41,622 nt of DNA from Seminavis robusta (GCA_903772945.1 CAICTM010000951.1:1-41622), one strand, 5' to 3'; counted from the stretch's first letter, positions 20,045-31,667 are shown. The notes: generated from the sequence alone by a model not told the origin. Program-made: numbers and translations.

Positions 20045-20970
20045 CTCTTTTAATGGTTCATGGGTACCAACTGGTTCTGGACTTGCTAGAGGTAGCAATT
20101 CCGGGCAAGCACCATCACTTCCTTATCCCATCAAACAACCAACCTTTCAGACGATGCCACCATCTTCTTCTTTTGCACAACTTCTATCTTAATAATTTTA
20201 ATTAACTAACTACGTGTTTCTTAACTGTCATATTTTTGGCCAGGACCGACGGGCCAGCAAGCAACGGTCGCAATCGCAACCGTGGCTTCATGGTATTGTA
20301 TAGAATAGACACTATAGAGTCTCAGGCAAGCATGTAACTGAAGGTCTGCTGTCTCCTACCGGTATACGGTGACGTCGAAGGATCCAATGTCCACACAGCT
20401 CTCGTCACAGTCAAACTTGCCACAGAGTTGCGTTCACTTCACGACGTTGCAAGGAGTCAGCCATCTGCCCGATAATGCCTGCCTTGAACAGATTTGCCAA
20501 CCATCAAAGACAAGTCAAGCACAACCACAGCACTGGTAGAGGCAGTCCATTGGAACGGTACCTGTCGCTTTGATTCACTTGCTTGCTTCGCTCAGCGGGA
20601 CTAGTACCAGTAGGAAGAAGGGATGTGCACCTCAGGCATTGGACCGAAGCTCCCGTTCAATACGCATATCCATGGAGTGCTGAATTGAGAACAGCCAGGG
20701 ATCCAGTCCGATACCAAGCCAATTTGGGGGTCCGTGCGTGTCCTTGGCCAACTGGCCGTCCATGTACCTGTCCTGCATAAAGCTTGACTCGACTCGTCAC
20801 AGTTTGCATTCAATTCTTTCAAACTGCCAGACCAGCAATGCCAGGATGCTCGGCCAAAGACCAGCACCAAAAGCTCCCTACAAGCTTCACAGGCAAGCAA
20901 AAGCATGTAATTAATCCTAGAACATGTATTTTAAATGTAAACCTTCTACCAGCTGCCCCTTTCCTCGAGA
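20045..20970. other. Convergent intergenic region
   Basis: Lies between the stop codons of the small secreted protein gene (plus) and the receptor cyclase gene (minus), so both 3' regions are here. No gene seen. Confidence 0.45.
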
Positions 20971-23900
20971 TCAGCATTCGATTGACTGAACGTCTTCGTC
21001 TTCGAAAGGCGGCTCGTCCACCGTCTCTTCCGCCGTCTGTTCATCGGCATCTTCCTCCGTCTCTGCATCGACCTCAAAGAGTTCTTGCTCTAGTCGGAGC
21101 TCTTCCACCATTTCAGCAACGATATCTTGGCCGCGTTCCTTCCATTCGTCTCTGTTTTGCATAGCGTAGTTCAAACATTCATCACTGGAAACCCCAAACA
21201 CCCTGCAATCCTTGAGTTTCTTCGCAAGGGGGATGATGTAATTGTCAAAGAAGCCAATCTCGCCTTTGTACCAAAATTCACTGGAGTTTTTGCAGACGTT
21301 GACCGGATGACATTCGTTGAGAGTCCGCATTGCAGGATCGATCACTCGGATTCCGTGTACGTACCTTGGATCTTTGCCCATGCGCCCTTGCCTGTACGCC
21401 AAGGACAACTCTTGAAAGAGGCGGCGGTTCCACTTGCGATAAATGTGCCAGTGTTGCATCTGAACGCAGCAAGCAGCAAGAAGAAGAAGTATAGTGAGGT
21501 TCACAAAGTTTGTGGCAGGGTCTGGCCAGTGGTCTTCGCTGTCTGGCTGACTTACTGTGTGCGACACATCGGAAGCTTGCATGATGTGCTCGATCTGCGA
21601 TTTGAAAGGGTGAAGTGGTCAGAAGGAAGAGTTGGGAGATGAGAACACAGCCAGCTCCAGGAAGAACGTACCACAATGGTTGCACGGAGGTCATTGTTCT
21701 CTTCCTGCGACAGGGACTCATTAGAGAAGGCTTTGTCCCATCTGTTCTTACGGAGTCCATTCAATTCCTTATCGAAGATATCTGTTGCGAGCACAACGTT
21801 CACAAGGACCTGAAGGCAATGAAAGAAGCCAATGTACAATCAGAGATAAGTCTAGCGCAACGAGATGATAATGTATAGTTGCACATACCTGTCTGAAGCG
21901 TTTCATTTCAGACTCGGTCGTAAACAAACATCGACGAAGATCCTCGTAGTCATGGGACATCAGCAAATCCCATGCAAGATCCAAGGAGTTCTGAAGAGGT
22001 AAACGGATCAAGTCGGACGTCAGTGCGCTCACAAGGCATCTTCCACTGATTTGGCTCAGCCAAGCGAGAGGTTAACGTACCTGTTCCGCGATACTCTTGC
22101 CTCGATACTTGTCAGCCATTTGCTTCTCTTCTTCGGCCAAGCGAGTGTTTGACACACCACGGTGGTCTCTGGTTTCGCAAGGGGGTGGCGGTCTGTTAAA
22201 TTGAGGGTTTCGATGGAAATCTTACACGAGTACAACGCGTGCTGTTGCACTACTTACGCATCATGGATCAACGCAGAGAAGACAATGGCAAGGAGCGTCA
22301 GTGGATCCGAGTTTACGCCGTGCGTGTAATCTATTCAGAGCAGGAAAGCACGGGAGGTTGAGGAACACAGAGAGAAAAACCAAGTTGGTACTAAGTGAGA
22401 GCACGCAAGCAGACATACCATGCATTTTGGCTGCCATGTCATCTTCATCTTCGGCCCCAACGTCAGCACAATTAATACGTTTCATGAACTTGTCCGTGGC
22501 CTGTCGCGATGGCCGAAAGTCAGAAAGACGATCAAGGAGACAATGGCGGATTCATTTTTAAGTCAACATGAGCACGTACCATCGTAACGTGTGCGGCGTG
22601 TTCTGAGAAAGTTCGAGAGAAACAAGGGAGCAGGTAGAGATGGTCAGTGCTGAGGATAGACGCACGAACAAGAGCATACAGTAAATGGTGGAATTACCGA
22701 AATTGTGAAATGGGTTGGGCAAGTAAAGTTCAGAGAGAGCGGTGACGTAGCGATGGAGCTGAGAGACCACGTCCTGGCCAAGAGCAACTTGACGCCAGTT
22801 CTTGTCCATTTGCCCAGAGAACTTAGGCAACTTGATGACCTCGGCAACCTCGTCCAGGCTCGTTTTGCCTTTCGGGAGGTTGTAACGGAGGGGTGCACTT
22901 GCTCCTGTTGGCCCTCTCGATGCAACGAGTTTCTTAAGGTGCTCTTTCAGGATCTCAACAATCCAGTTCACCAGCCGACCTTGTTTCAACGTATCGTTTT
23001 TGAGACCCAAGCGCTTCGAGCTTGTCAAAAACGATGCATCGAACGGATGAGACCCATTAGACCCGCTTTCCCGCGCAGGATTGTCCATAGGTCCAATGCT
23101 GCCATTCCTCGTGATACCGGTTGGGCGGACCCAGTACGCCATCAACACTCCTTTACCTTTTGCGTTTATCGCGTCGGTTCGAGCCGTAAGCCAGCGCGAC
23201 TTGCCGGCCTGTACCAGGAGGTCATGGGTTGCTTGGGATGCTTGGATCATGCCTTTCTTCCCAGTACTGTAGTGTTTGAAGGAGGGAATGGAACGAGGTT
23301 AGCTGATGAAAACTTCACTGTTGCTGGTCTGCTGGTCTTGACTGGTTTGAAAGATTATGTTAGATGCGCACCTTTCCATCCGAGCCGCAGTGTTGACGGT
23401 GTCACTGAGGAGACGCAGGACAACCAGACACCATTGTGAGATTTCTGATATCGTGAATTGATGTAAACTTTCGTTTTGTGGAAGAAGGCACTCACCCGAA
23501 CAACTGAAAGCGTGCCTTTGGCAACAGGGCATGCAGAAGGGTTAGTAAGCTTGGAATCAACAGTTTGTCAGACGCATAAAGAGCACCAAGCTTACCCTAT
23601 CTCCACGCAACACACCAGCAGTGACAGGACCCTTTGGATGGATAAATGCGAGTAAGCAGTAGTTGTGAGTTCCCGCTCTGGGCCAGCAAACTGGCCAGCT
23701 TTTCCCTACTTACCGAGTGCATTCCAAATCGCATGGAAAGCTGTGATTGAACATTCGGTTGGGTGGTCAGCATTGCTTTCCAAAAGACAGGCTGGAGATG
23801 GAAACTTCAATGGGCAACTCACCTCTGCTGTATCAGGTCCCAGCCGACTCTCCAAACGCGGCATCAATTCATTCATCTTGCAATTGCACTCCTCCGCAAA

Positions 23901-26223
23901 TCGAGCCATGATCACAGCATGCGCAGCTTGTGGTTCTGTGGATCATCGTTGTGTAGCACCTTGGTAAGTACAAGAATACAGCCTGGGAGTAAAAGCTCTC
24001 ATGGTAGTGGGCAGCAATGAGACTTACCTGGGAGCCCGGTGACAGCTACATAACTATCGCCAATCTGAAGAAAGAGGCGACCGGCTAGCTCAGCAACATG
24101 CTACAAGCGGCTTCAAAAAGCTGGATTCCGAGCAAAGCTTACCGTTTCAACCTTAAAGACTTTCCTCCTCTTGGCCACCCGATCAAATGCCTGATAGACT
24201 GCAAGGTCCAAGGAAGACGAAAAGATGAGACGATAGAAAAGAAAAGGAACCAGACCAGACTTTGGATTTGGCCTCAGTTCAAACTTACCGGTCTGAAGCA
24301 AGATGAACACTTGTGCTGGATCGCGAGTTGAACTCCAAGCTGTGAAGCCCGAGATGTCAGCAAAAAGCACTGTACAGTGCGGGAACAGATCTGCAATTGG
24401 ATCCATGTCCACATCGTCATCCTGGTCACCGTCAAGGTATCCCTTCAAGCGGCGGGTTGGTGCCAAGAAACCACTACTAGTTCTCTTCCCGTTGTTGCCT
24501 GAAGATGGCTGTTGTTCCATGAGCCGATCTCGGACTTGTTCTGGGAAAAGACTTGTTACAATGGCAGTGCTCTGCTCAGCTTTCATCAACACAAGGGCCT
24601 GGCGTCTCTCAACCAGACGATCGTAGAGAATGAACATCACAACTGTAAAGACAAAGATGGCTGCAACAGCAATTGTAAGGTAAATTGGCATGGAGGTTTG
24701 GTAGCTCTCTTCAAACTCTGAGGATGGGTAAATGTCCATGGTGATCAAGCAGTGGTCACTGTTTAGAGGAATGCCATACTTGGTTCCATCTGCAATGCTG
24801 TCAACCGAGGCAAAGCTGGCAGATCTTCTAAAAGAATCATAGGCAGGATCGTGGAGGTCCCCGGCACCGAGTGGCACGGCTTCCGGCCCATTGATCTCGT
24901 ACGTGAAGTTTCCAGTGCAGGAGTTACCCAGAACAACGAGCACACCATCCATGCTTGACGGGAGCACGTCTTGAAAGTACGACAGCCAGTGCACCCAAGC
25001 AATCATGACAGCCACGGGCTTTCGGTTCTCGGTGAAGGAATCAAAGATGGGGAAAAAGACTTGGCTCATGGGATCTCCCTCATACTCCTTTAGATGTCCT
25101 GCTGCCACACTCATGAGAAGTGCAAACATTGCCGTGGCGTGATCATGCGAAGTGATGCCCCCCGGGCTTGTAGAGTGGAACATGCCAATGTTTACAGATT
25201 CCATGGCTAGGGTGTCCATTGCCGCCGTGTCGTTGAATGAATTCTGAGCCTCATCCAGGTTGACTTGGATTCCACCAAAAATGACCGGTGCGATTTGCCA
25301 GGTTGGAAGATACGCTGGAGCAGTGGGAGCGGGCATGAAACCGTGTGGTCCCCCGTACGTATAGATTGGAAGCAGTCCGAACCCACTGTCTATCAACCCG
25401 CCCAGTCTATCTCGGATACTCGCTTCGGCGAATGCAAACATCTCCATGTTTTCCTGGTACTGGACACCATCATAGCTAGTGCACACATGACACAAGAGGA
25501 TAGAGTAAGGCAAGGCAAGGTTGGTCAAGTGAGGTCAGATGTCATCAAGTAGTAGTTATGTACCAAACCTGAGTACTTACATCCATTGAGAGGCGTTGCC
25601 GGCCGAGTAAGCTTCCCAATCAGGTCTCTGAGCATCGGTGACAAGCGGGTGAAGAAGGATAAAGATGGACCCAGATTGCTTTCTGGCTGTGGCTGCTCGT
25701 TGATGGAAGTTAGCGAAAGTCACAAGGGGCCATTGCTGAGCCTGATTAGCGACACTGGCTACCCCCAAGCTGGAAACAGCGCCAAGCTTGTTGGTGGCAA
25801 TGTCCAGGAAGTTCTGTCTCAACAAGAACAAGATCAGGAGAGTGTGAGTCAGGATAAAGAGAAGGGTATCAAGGGTCATTGGCAAGAGCTGCTGCCACTT
25901 ACCACTGTGAGTTTTTGGACGGCACTTTCGTACTGCGTCTTGAACTCGTCTTCTTCGCCACGGGAAGTGATAAGGTAGATGATCACACAGACAGTCACGG
26001 CCGCAAGAAACAAGACGAGAAAGACCAAAAGACGAAGGCGAAAGACAGCTTTGGTCTCTCGCTTGGCCAGCTCCATCTTTTCGCTGGCTGACTCGGATGA
26101 GGCGGTGTATCCCTCATCGGTCATTCGATCATCATCAAACGCATCAGTGTTTGTCCTCTCAACATCTTCCATCCCTTGTAGAGTTTTCTCCGTCAGCTTG
26201 GCTTGTTCCTGCGGAGGCATCAT
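20971..26223 (-). CDS. Bifunctional receptor nucleotide cyclase / cyclic-nucleotide phosphodiesterase (20 exons)
   Basis: Exons, 5' to 3' on the minus strand: 26223-25903, 25813-25581, 25475-24289, 24198-24143, 24064-24028, 23935-23823, 23740-23714, 23631-23596, 23515-23496, 23404-23372, 23266-22698, 22602-22580, 22500-22419, 22330-22258, 22168-22081, 21990-21889, 21809-21672, 21594-21556, 21459-21365, 21280-20971. All introns are GT-AG, 77-105 nt, and every junction is in frame, giving 1193 residues. Domains: cytosolic tail; membrane span 1 (about 62-86); extracellular sensor region of ~360 residues without a recognised fold; span 2 (about 448-470); linker with SLFPEQV; class III cyclase (about 548-715) with metal Asp558 and Asp602, and NTAARME for the transition state; linker; PDEase I domain (about 830-1150) with HNFEH, HDADHRG and ASDVSH metal ligands; acidic tail. 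Glu598 in KVET is the residue typical of guanylate cyclases. It should synthesise a cyclic nucleotide, probably cGMP, on the cytosolic face in response to an extracellular signal, and hydrolyse it. Diatoms are known to carry such fusions, including one linked to pheromone response in Seminavis. Confidence 0.9.
21281..21364 (-). other. Intron 19 of the cyclase/PDE gene, in frame and without stop
   Basis: 84 nt with a GTACGT donor and a CTCCAG acceptor. Removing it restores the PDE consensus (KDP joined to SEFWYKGEIGF). Its length is a multiple of three and it has no in-frame stop, so retention would add 28 residues beside the active site rather than truncate the protein. Confidence 0.8.
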
Positions 26224-27405
26224 GGTGAAGGTTGTTCCAGTTTTAGTAGTATCGGTAGTAGGAAGTAAAGGCAGATAGAAAAGATGGAGGCTGGAGACTG
26301 AGTGACTGTCACTCGAAGCAACTTGAAGGGTTGATGAGGATGAAGGGAACTTTGATTTTGTGATAGTGGGAAGAGCCTCCGGTTCCGAATTTCCAAGGTT
26401 GCCGCAACTAAGAAGGTATGAAACTGCTGGTAGCTCTGCTGGTACAGGTACAGCATTCTGCGTGAATGCGTGAACTCTTCATGCCACAAAGCCGCCACGG
26501 CGGCTGTGTTTCCTATCGTCATCTGGCCGGCTGGAGCACAACAGCTGTGCTGTTAATTCCTCAGAGATAGAGGCACGGTAGTGAAAGGCAGGAAGATCGT
26601 ACACTCCAAACTCGCATATAAGAAATCTCTAAATTCAGTGCGGCCCTGGGCCTTTCTTACCGTGCAGCACCATTTTTGACCCTCAGTTCCTTTCTAACAA
26701 AACAAGCCAATTTCAGCTTTGAAGACTTTCCTACTATGCTTCTGGGTCAAGCAGGTCAGTACTTGGATACACCCAATGAACCTGGGCCTTTTGGTTCAAC
26801 TTGCTCAGGACTCATAAATTGGGTTGGATCAAATAGATATGGTGATCACTGTGTCTGCCGTGAGGCAGAAAATTTTGCAGATGTAAGCACAAGTTTGAAG
26901 CATTTTCATGGTGTCAGACTAGTAGTATTTCTTACACTTTGAGGTCTTAATACTGGGAAGCTTTCTTACAAGTCTGTGATATTTCAGCATCAAGATGTTC
27001 TTAACATTTTCTAGAATCTCAGGGCTCGCTTTCTTATGGTGGAGTTTCTTATATTCGAGTTTGGAGTGTATTGTCGACCTCAAGCGAATTAAGGGCGAAG
27101 TACAATGAAGGTTCATACGTTCATACCAGTAGAAGGACAAAATCCCTCTCTATGACTCTCTATGACACGCGACACGCGACAAGTAAGTGAACTATTCTTG
27201 TAGAGTCCTGCGATTCTTAGAGCACTTGCACTTTTAATTCTTTCCGAGGAGTGCGAATGGAGCGAGTGGACCAGAATACCAGAATGGTATGTTAGTAGTT
27301 CTGCTACATGTAGCTGTTCTGCTGTTTCTTTATCTGGACTAATGAAATACTGAAGGAGTACTGACTACAATGTCACGTATCGGTACACCGGTACTCGAGT
27401 ACGTA

Positions 27406-27427
27406 CTATTACATGTACATGTAATAG
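27406..27427. repeat. Perfect 22-bp palindrome
   Basis: CTATTACATGT followed directly by its exact reverse complement, with no spacer. It lies just upstream of the minisatellite. Confidence 0.85.
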
Positions 27428-27486
27428 CTCTGGAAGGTCCCGCAAATAATGAAATAGTTTAATTATAATGAATTCTTGATTAATGT

Positions 27487-27745
27487 GTTTAATGGTGATG
27501 AATGGTGATGAATTCATCACCAGTTTGTTGAATGGTGATGAATGGTGATGAAAATGATTAATTCGTGATGACTGGTGATGAATCGTGATGAAAAATACTA
27601 CTGTTTTACTATAGAGATAATGAATGGTGATGAATGGTGATGAAAATGATGAAACCGTGATGAAATGTGATGAATGGTGATGAATTCATCACCAATGTGT
27701 TGAATGGTGATGAATGGTGATGAAAATATTCAATTAGTGATGAAT
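27487..27745. repeat. TGGTGATGAA minisatellite with higher-order structure
   Basis: Repeats of the 10-base unit TGGTGATGAA, often in adjacent pairs. Two copies of an 18-bp perfect palindrome (GGTGATGAATTCATCACC) lie at 27504-27521 and 27676-27693, 172 bases apart. Each is followed by a similar stretch of about 35 bases, so a larger unit has been duplicated. Confidence 0.8.
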
Positions 27746-30441
27746 TCAATTCCAGATTTTCATGTTTCGCAGGACCTTCCTGAGTATTCTGAAAACACGG
27801 ACTTGTTTCAGGATTTAATGATCTAAGATCATGGGCACTGAAATCTTGGTGTGCGGCAACCTGTGTTCCTCTGCACCGGCAACGGCACTGGTTGCAGCAG
27901 GGGCCGGCTACTGTACACTGAGTTTCAGATGCAAAGCGCAGAATCCAAAGCACTCAAAGCTATCCAGCTATTACCCGCTCTAGTAGGAAGTACATGTAGT
28001 ACTGGAGTCTAGCTAGAGGTCTTTTGACTCTTTTGATCAGTGTTTTAGAGCCTAAACTAGCGAGCTAGCTAGAGACTACAGCTCAGTACTCAGTAGCTCA
28101 GTGCCCGGTAGGTACCGGCACCGTCTACCTGTACTCAAACGCACAGATCGTCAAAGATCCAAGACCAAAGACCACAAAGACCAACTAACTTTCCTCCATA
28201 GCTTCCTGCAACTGTCAAGCTGTCAATTGTCAATTTTAAAATTTCTGTACAAAGCAGCAACTCAGCAACTCCCTGTGAGGCTGTGTGGTGTGTGGCGAGC
28301 TGCGCCTTCGGCCTTTGGTCGACGAGCTTCTCCAGGCCTCCGGCGCACAAGCCGAATCTACCGGTACCCCAACCAGTGCCGGTGTGCCGAACCGGTAGAC
28401 TACAATGTCATGCACTACGACAGATCCAAGGTCCAAGACCAAGGTTCTGCTTTCCTGTCAACTGCTAGCTGAGTCAAGCTGTTACGCTTCAATTAACAAT
28501 TGTAAAAAGTTGGAAGCTGCAGCACTCTACTAGCTAGCACTGTACATGTACTGTATGTATGTTGCATGCGTTTCGCCTTCGTCACTCGAGTGGGCTACTC
28601 AGTACTCAGCACAAGCGGACTCGAGAAAGGAATTCGAGCAGTCTAGCTAGCTAGAGAGAGGTCGACATGTCTTCGGTACTAGCTAGTACATTGTATTCAG
28701 ATTCCAACTCCACCCAGCATGCCCACATGCCCACATCCAGCCTGTAGCATCCAGCCATCGAGTTTGCTCGCAGCTCACTGGACAGACAAAAAGAGACTGG
28801 GTTGAATATTCTTGCCATGAATAATCTTTCGACCATTTACAAGAAATGGTCAGAATATCCAGTGTCCTCCTGTTTGACTTCACTTCAAAATACGCCATGC
28901 TTTACCGCTATGACTCTATGGGTAGAAATAATTGGCTCAGTCTGATCAAGTCATACGGCTGTACTGTACTCACGTACTACGGAGTATTGGAGCACAGCAC
29001 CCCCAAGCCAACAAGCAATGCATAGCTACTAGCTAGCTAGCTGGCTAGCTACTAGTAGACTACATGTACTTGTCAGAGTAGAGATGCAACACGGACAGAC
29101 CAGATGGAGATTTATTCTTGTTTTTGCTTTGTTTGAAGAACGATACCCACAGGATTTGCCAGGTTGAAAGCTATTGCATCCAGCACGATGGCTGGATGTG
29201 CAAACGCACTTGCAGTGTGAAAGAGTAGACAGTACACAGACACAACATTGTTATGTTTAAAGCAGCTTGCATTATTTGCACTCCTCAGGAACGGCCGCAA
29301 GCCAGAATGACGACATTGTTGGCTTCGCTCTTCCTTTGTATCACCCCTGACTTGGGGGAGGGAATAGCTCAGAGGTATTGGACTGTAACGAGAACTACAA
29401 TTGAGCTCAGGTTCTTTTGAAACAAACTTGTGGTACAGTAGTTCTTTTCAAGGCCGAATTGGCACTAGCTACTATTAATAGCTAGTACGGTTCCAAGCCT
29501 CTTGGAAGCAACAAACCTACAGCACCAGTTTTCATTGACACAGCGTCTTCTTCCCCGCCATGGCGATAGTGCCTCTCCCCACTTTTCGATGTCCAAATTG
29601 TTGCCACCTTCATTAAGCGCTCAAAGACTTTGTTCCGAAGTACCCATGTTTCTGCATTCCTGCATCCAACGCGGCTGCCAAGTGATTCCAAAGTGTTGCA
29701 GCCTTTTGCTGCCCAATCACTCAAGCCCTTTCTGCACTGCATCTTCTTCTTTTAAACCAAGGGAGTGGCAACTTACCATCAGCCTTTTCTTCTCACTCTT
29801 GCCGGTTGGAAGATGAATGGCACAGTTGCGTTGTGGATGTTGGTGGAAACAAAAAACTACAAGATCTCACAAACAATCACAACCAGGTCGCGCTGATGAG
29901 AAGCAGCCGTGGACCGTGGATGCTCATCAGTATCCTACAAGCCGGCAAGTCCCATACAATTTAACAATGTTCTTTGGAAATCACTTTCTATTCGTAGTCA
30001 AGCTTTTGGAAGAGGTGGGTCATTTCTGTGCCTGCCGTTCTTGGACAGACACCTTTTGGATTTAGAAGAACCGTTTCATGAGTCTTCTAATGACGCCGAA
30101 TAAAGACCTTTCTGACCATTGATTAAGAAGAGAAATGCACCAACTTATGACCATGTTAAGATTCTGATCAATTTGTTAATTGGTGCTTGAGGTTAGTGTC
30201 TTGACCGACTGCCCCCCTCGTTTGCATGACTCTCTCGACTCGTGCTTCGGATTCAAGGTGATCTCTCGCAAGAGCTCTCTACGACCTTCAAAATGGCTAG
30301 GATAGAGCAAAACCATCACAACAGTCAGCATCAGCCAGTAGACTTACTTGTATTCTCGTGCTGTTTCTCCATCACAATTCCCAGACGCTCTCTGGAAAGC
30401 AACCAAGAACCTCTACAAACGTGGTATCCACACTCACACCA

Positions 30442-30475
30442 CAAAACAAAACAAAACAAAACAAAACAAACAAAC
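30442..30475. repeat. AAAAC microsatellite
   Basis: About six tandem copies of AAAAC, degenerating at the right end, about 70-100 bases upstream of the second small secreted protein gene. Confidence 0.85.
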
Positions 30476-30544
30476 GAAACAATCGTCCTTTTTCATTATT
30501 TACACAATTCCAGCACCTAATTTTTGTTCTTCCTCCCAGCAATC

Positions 30545-30910
30545 ATGATGCAATACTATCGACAAATTATTCTGTTCCTCCTCCTGGTAGTCTTCCAATC
30601 GACACAAGCGTTCCATGAAGAGCCTTCCGAATCCGTCCGACGGCACCTGGCAACGATCAGCGAAGAGGACGTGATTGTCATGCAGGCCGAAATGGCATGG
30701 GGAGCCCAAGAAATGAAACGCTACAAGACCCTTCGTGGCGACTGGCCGGTACGATCTTCCTTGGCCGGTCCAGGCGACAGTAACAACAAAGCCCAACAAC
30801 AACCTCTTGACAACGGAGACTCCACGCTCTTTCGTGGTGGCAGTAGTCAACAACAAGAATCCGGAGAACCACACCATGACTATTGGAATTATTTGGTTTC
30901 CATGTTCTAA
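30545..30910 (+). CDS. Small secreted protein, paralogue 2 of an unrecognised family
   Basis: A 121-residue protein from the ATG at 30545 (a second ATG follows at once). The frame continues upstream without an ATG, and starting here gives a clean signal peptide (IILFLLLVVF core, cleavage near TQA/F at about residue 22). The core at about 41-72 matches paralogue 1: ED-x-IVMQ-x-EMAWG, then x(2)-EM-x-RY-x-T-x-RG-x-WP-x-RSS. The C-terminal decapeptide DYWNYLVSMF matches EYWDTLVTMF of paralogue 1. The linker between them is shorter and Gln/Gly/Ser-rich. Mature chain without cysteines. Function unknown. It lies upstream of the receptor cyclase gene in divergent orientation, about 4.3 kb from its start codon. 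Confidence 0.78.
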   Translation: MMQYYRQIILFLLLVVFQSTQAFHEEPSESVRRHLATISEEDVIVMQAEMAWGAQEMKRYKTLRGDWPVRSSLAGPGDSNNKAQQQPLDNGDSTLFRGGSSQQQESGEPHHDYWNYLVSMF

Positions 30911-31639
30911 AACAACGACGCAACGCAGACATGGGAAATCATTTTACGTGTGGGAACGGGAACGGGAACCCCGCCAAGCAAAGGGTAGACAAGCACACAG
31001 CTTGGAGGTTTCTGCAACATTTGCAGAAACCTATCGAGGGACAACGAATATCCCAAACAATGGTACCAAGCTGCCTTTTGGATTTTCTGCCTCATGCAGC
31101 CAAGCTGTAAAAGCAAGTGGATTCGATTCTGATTCGAGCTTTCCGCCGCTTCATCCGATGGTGCGGTTACGTACCTCGGAATTCAATCTGGTACCGCCCA
31201 GATAGCTAATAACAATCTCTACTAGATCTATTTGAAAGCAATTAAAAGCCAAACACTTTCCTCATGCTCGTCTTAGTAGCCCGCAACAAAGGACACCATG
31301 GAGCGCACCCCAAGCAACGCAGCCAAGCGGCACATCACCTGCAGGTACCGGTGGCTACCAGCCCAAAGAGACTCCATCCGCCGTGCAGCTACATCGTCTG
31401 CCGGCTAACGACCTAAAGGAACGGATCGTTGCTGGCCAATATTGGCTTGGATAGTACGGTTCCGCCAATAATTACGATTAGGCAAGACACCTCACTGTGC
31501 TTGACACCTGTTAAATCTCACCCCGTAATCAGTGCACCGCAGGAGTGAGAAACCGTTCTTTGGATGTCTTATTATACTCTTATTACAGTATGCTCTTTCG
31601 CTCCCATCACTGTACAGTTCACAGGGGTCTTCAGGCGAT
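30911..31639. other. Intergenic, no gene seen
   Basis: 3' region of the small secreted protein gene and unassigned sequence up to the hAT target-site duplication. A short inverted pair (TTTCTGCAAC/TTTGCAGAAAC) near 31008-31030 could form a hairpin about 100 bases after the stop codon. Confidence 0.4.
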
Positions 31640-31647
31640 ACCTCGAT
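31640..31647. repeat. hAT target-site duplication, left copy
   Basis: ACCTCGAT directly before the left inverted repeat; the same eight bases follow the right inverted repeat. Confidence 0.9.
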
Positions 31648-31667
31648 CAGGGTTCGCTAACCTGATA
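31648..31667 (+). repeat. hAT left terminal inverted repeat
   Basis: 20 bases, CAGGGTTCGCTAACCTGATA, exactly matching the reverse complement of 35058-35077. Confidence 0.92.

Larger units (their letters stand above)
26224..30544. other. Long intergenic region with minisatellite, no gene seen
   Basis: About 4.3 kb. The first few hundred bases hold the receptor promoter and leader. The rest has only short, random-looking open frames. It includes a TGGTGATGAA minisatellite (about 27487-27745), a 22-bp palindrome (27406-27427), CTAGCTAG-rich stretches near 28050, 28640 and 29025-29055, and an AAAAC microsatellite (about 30442-30475) in the leader of the second small secreted protein gene. Confidence 0.5.

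Noticed and set aside
27481..27745. CRISPR-like array
   Set aside because: Units are contiguous 10-base repeats without unique spacers, and the genome is eukaryotic; it is a minisatellite.
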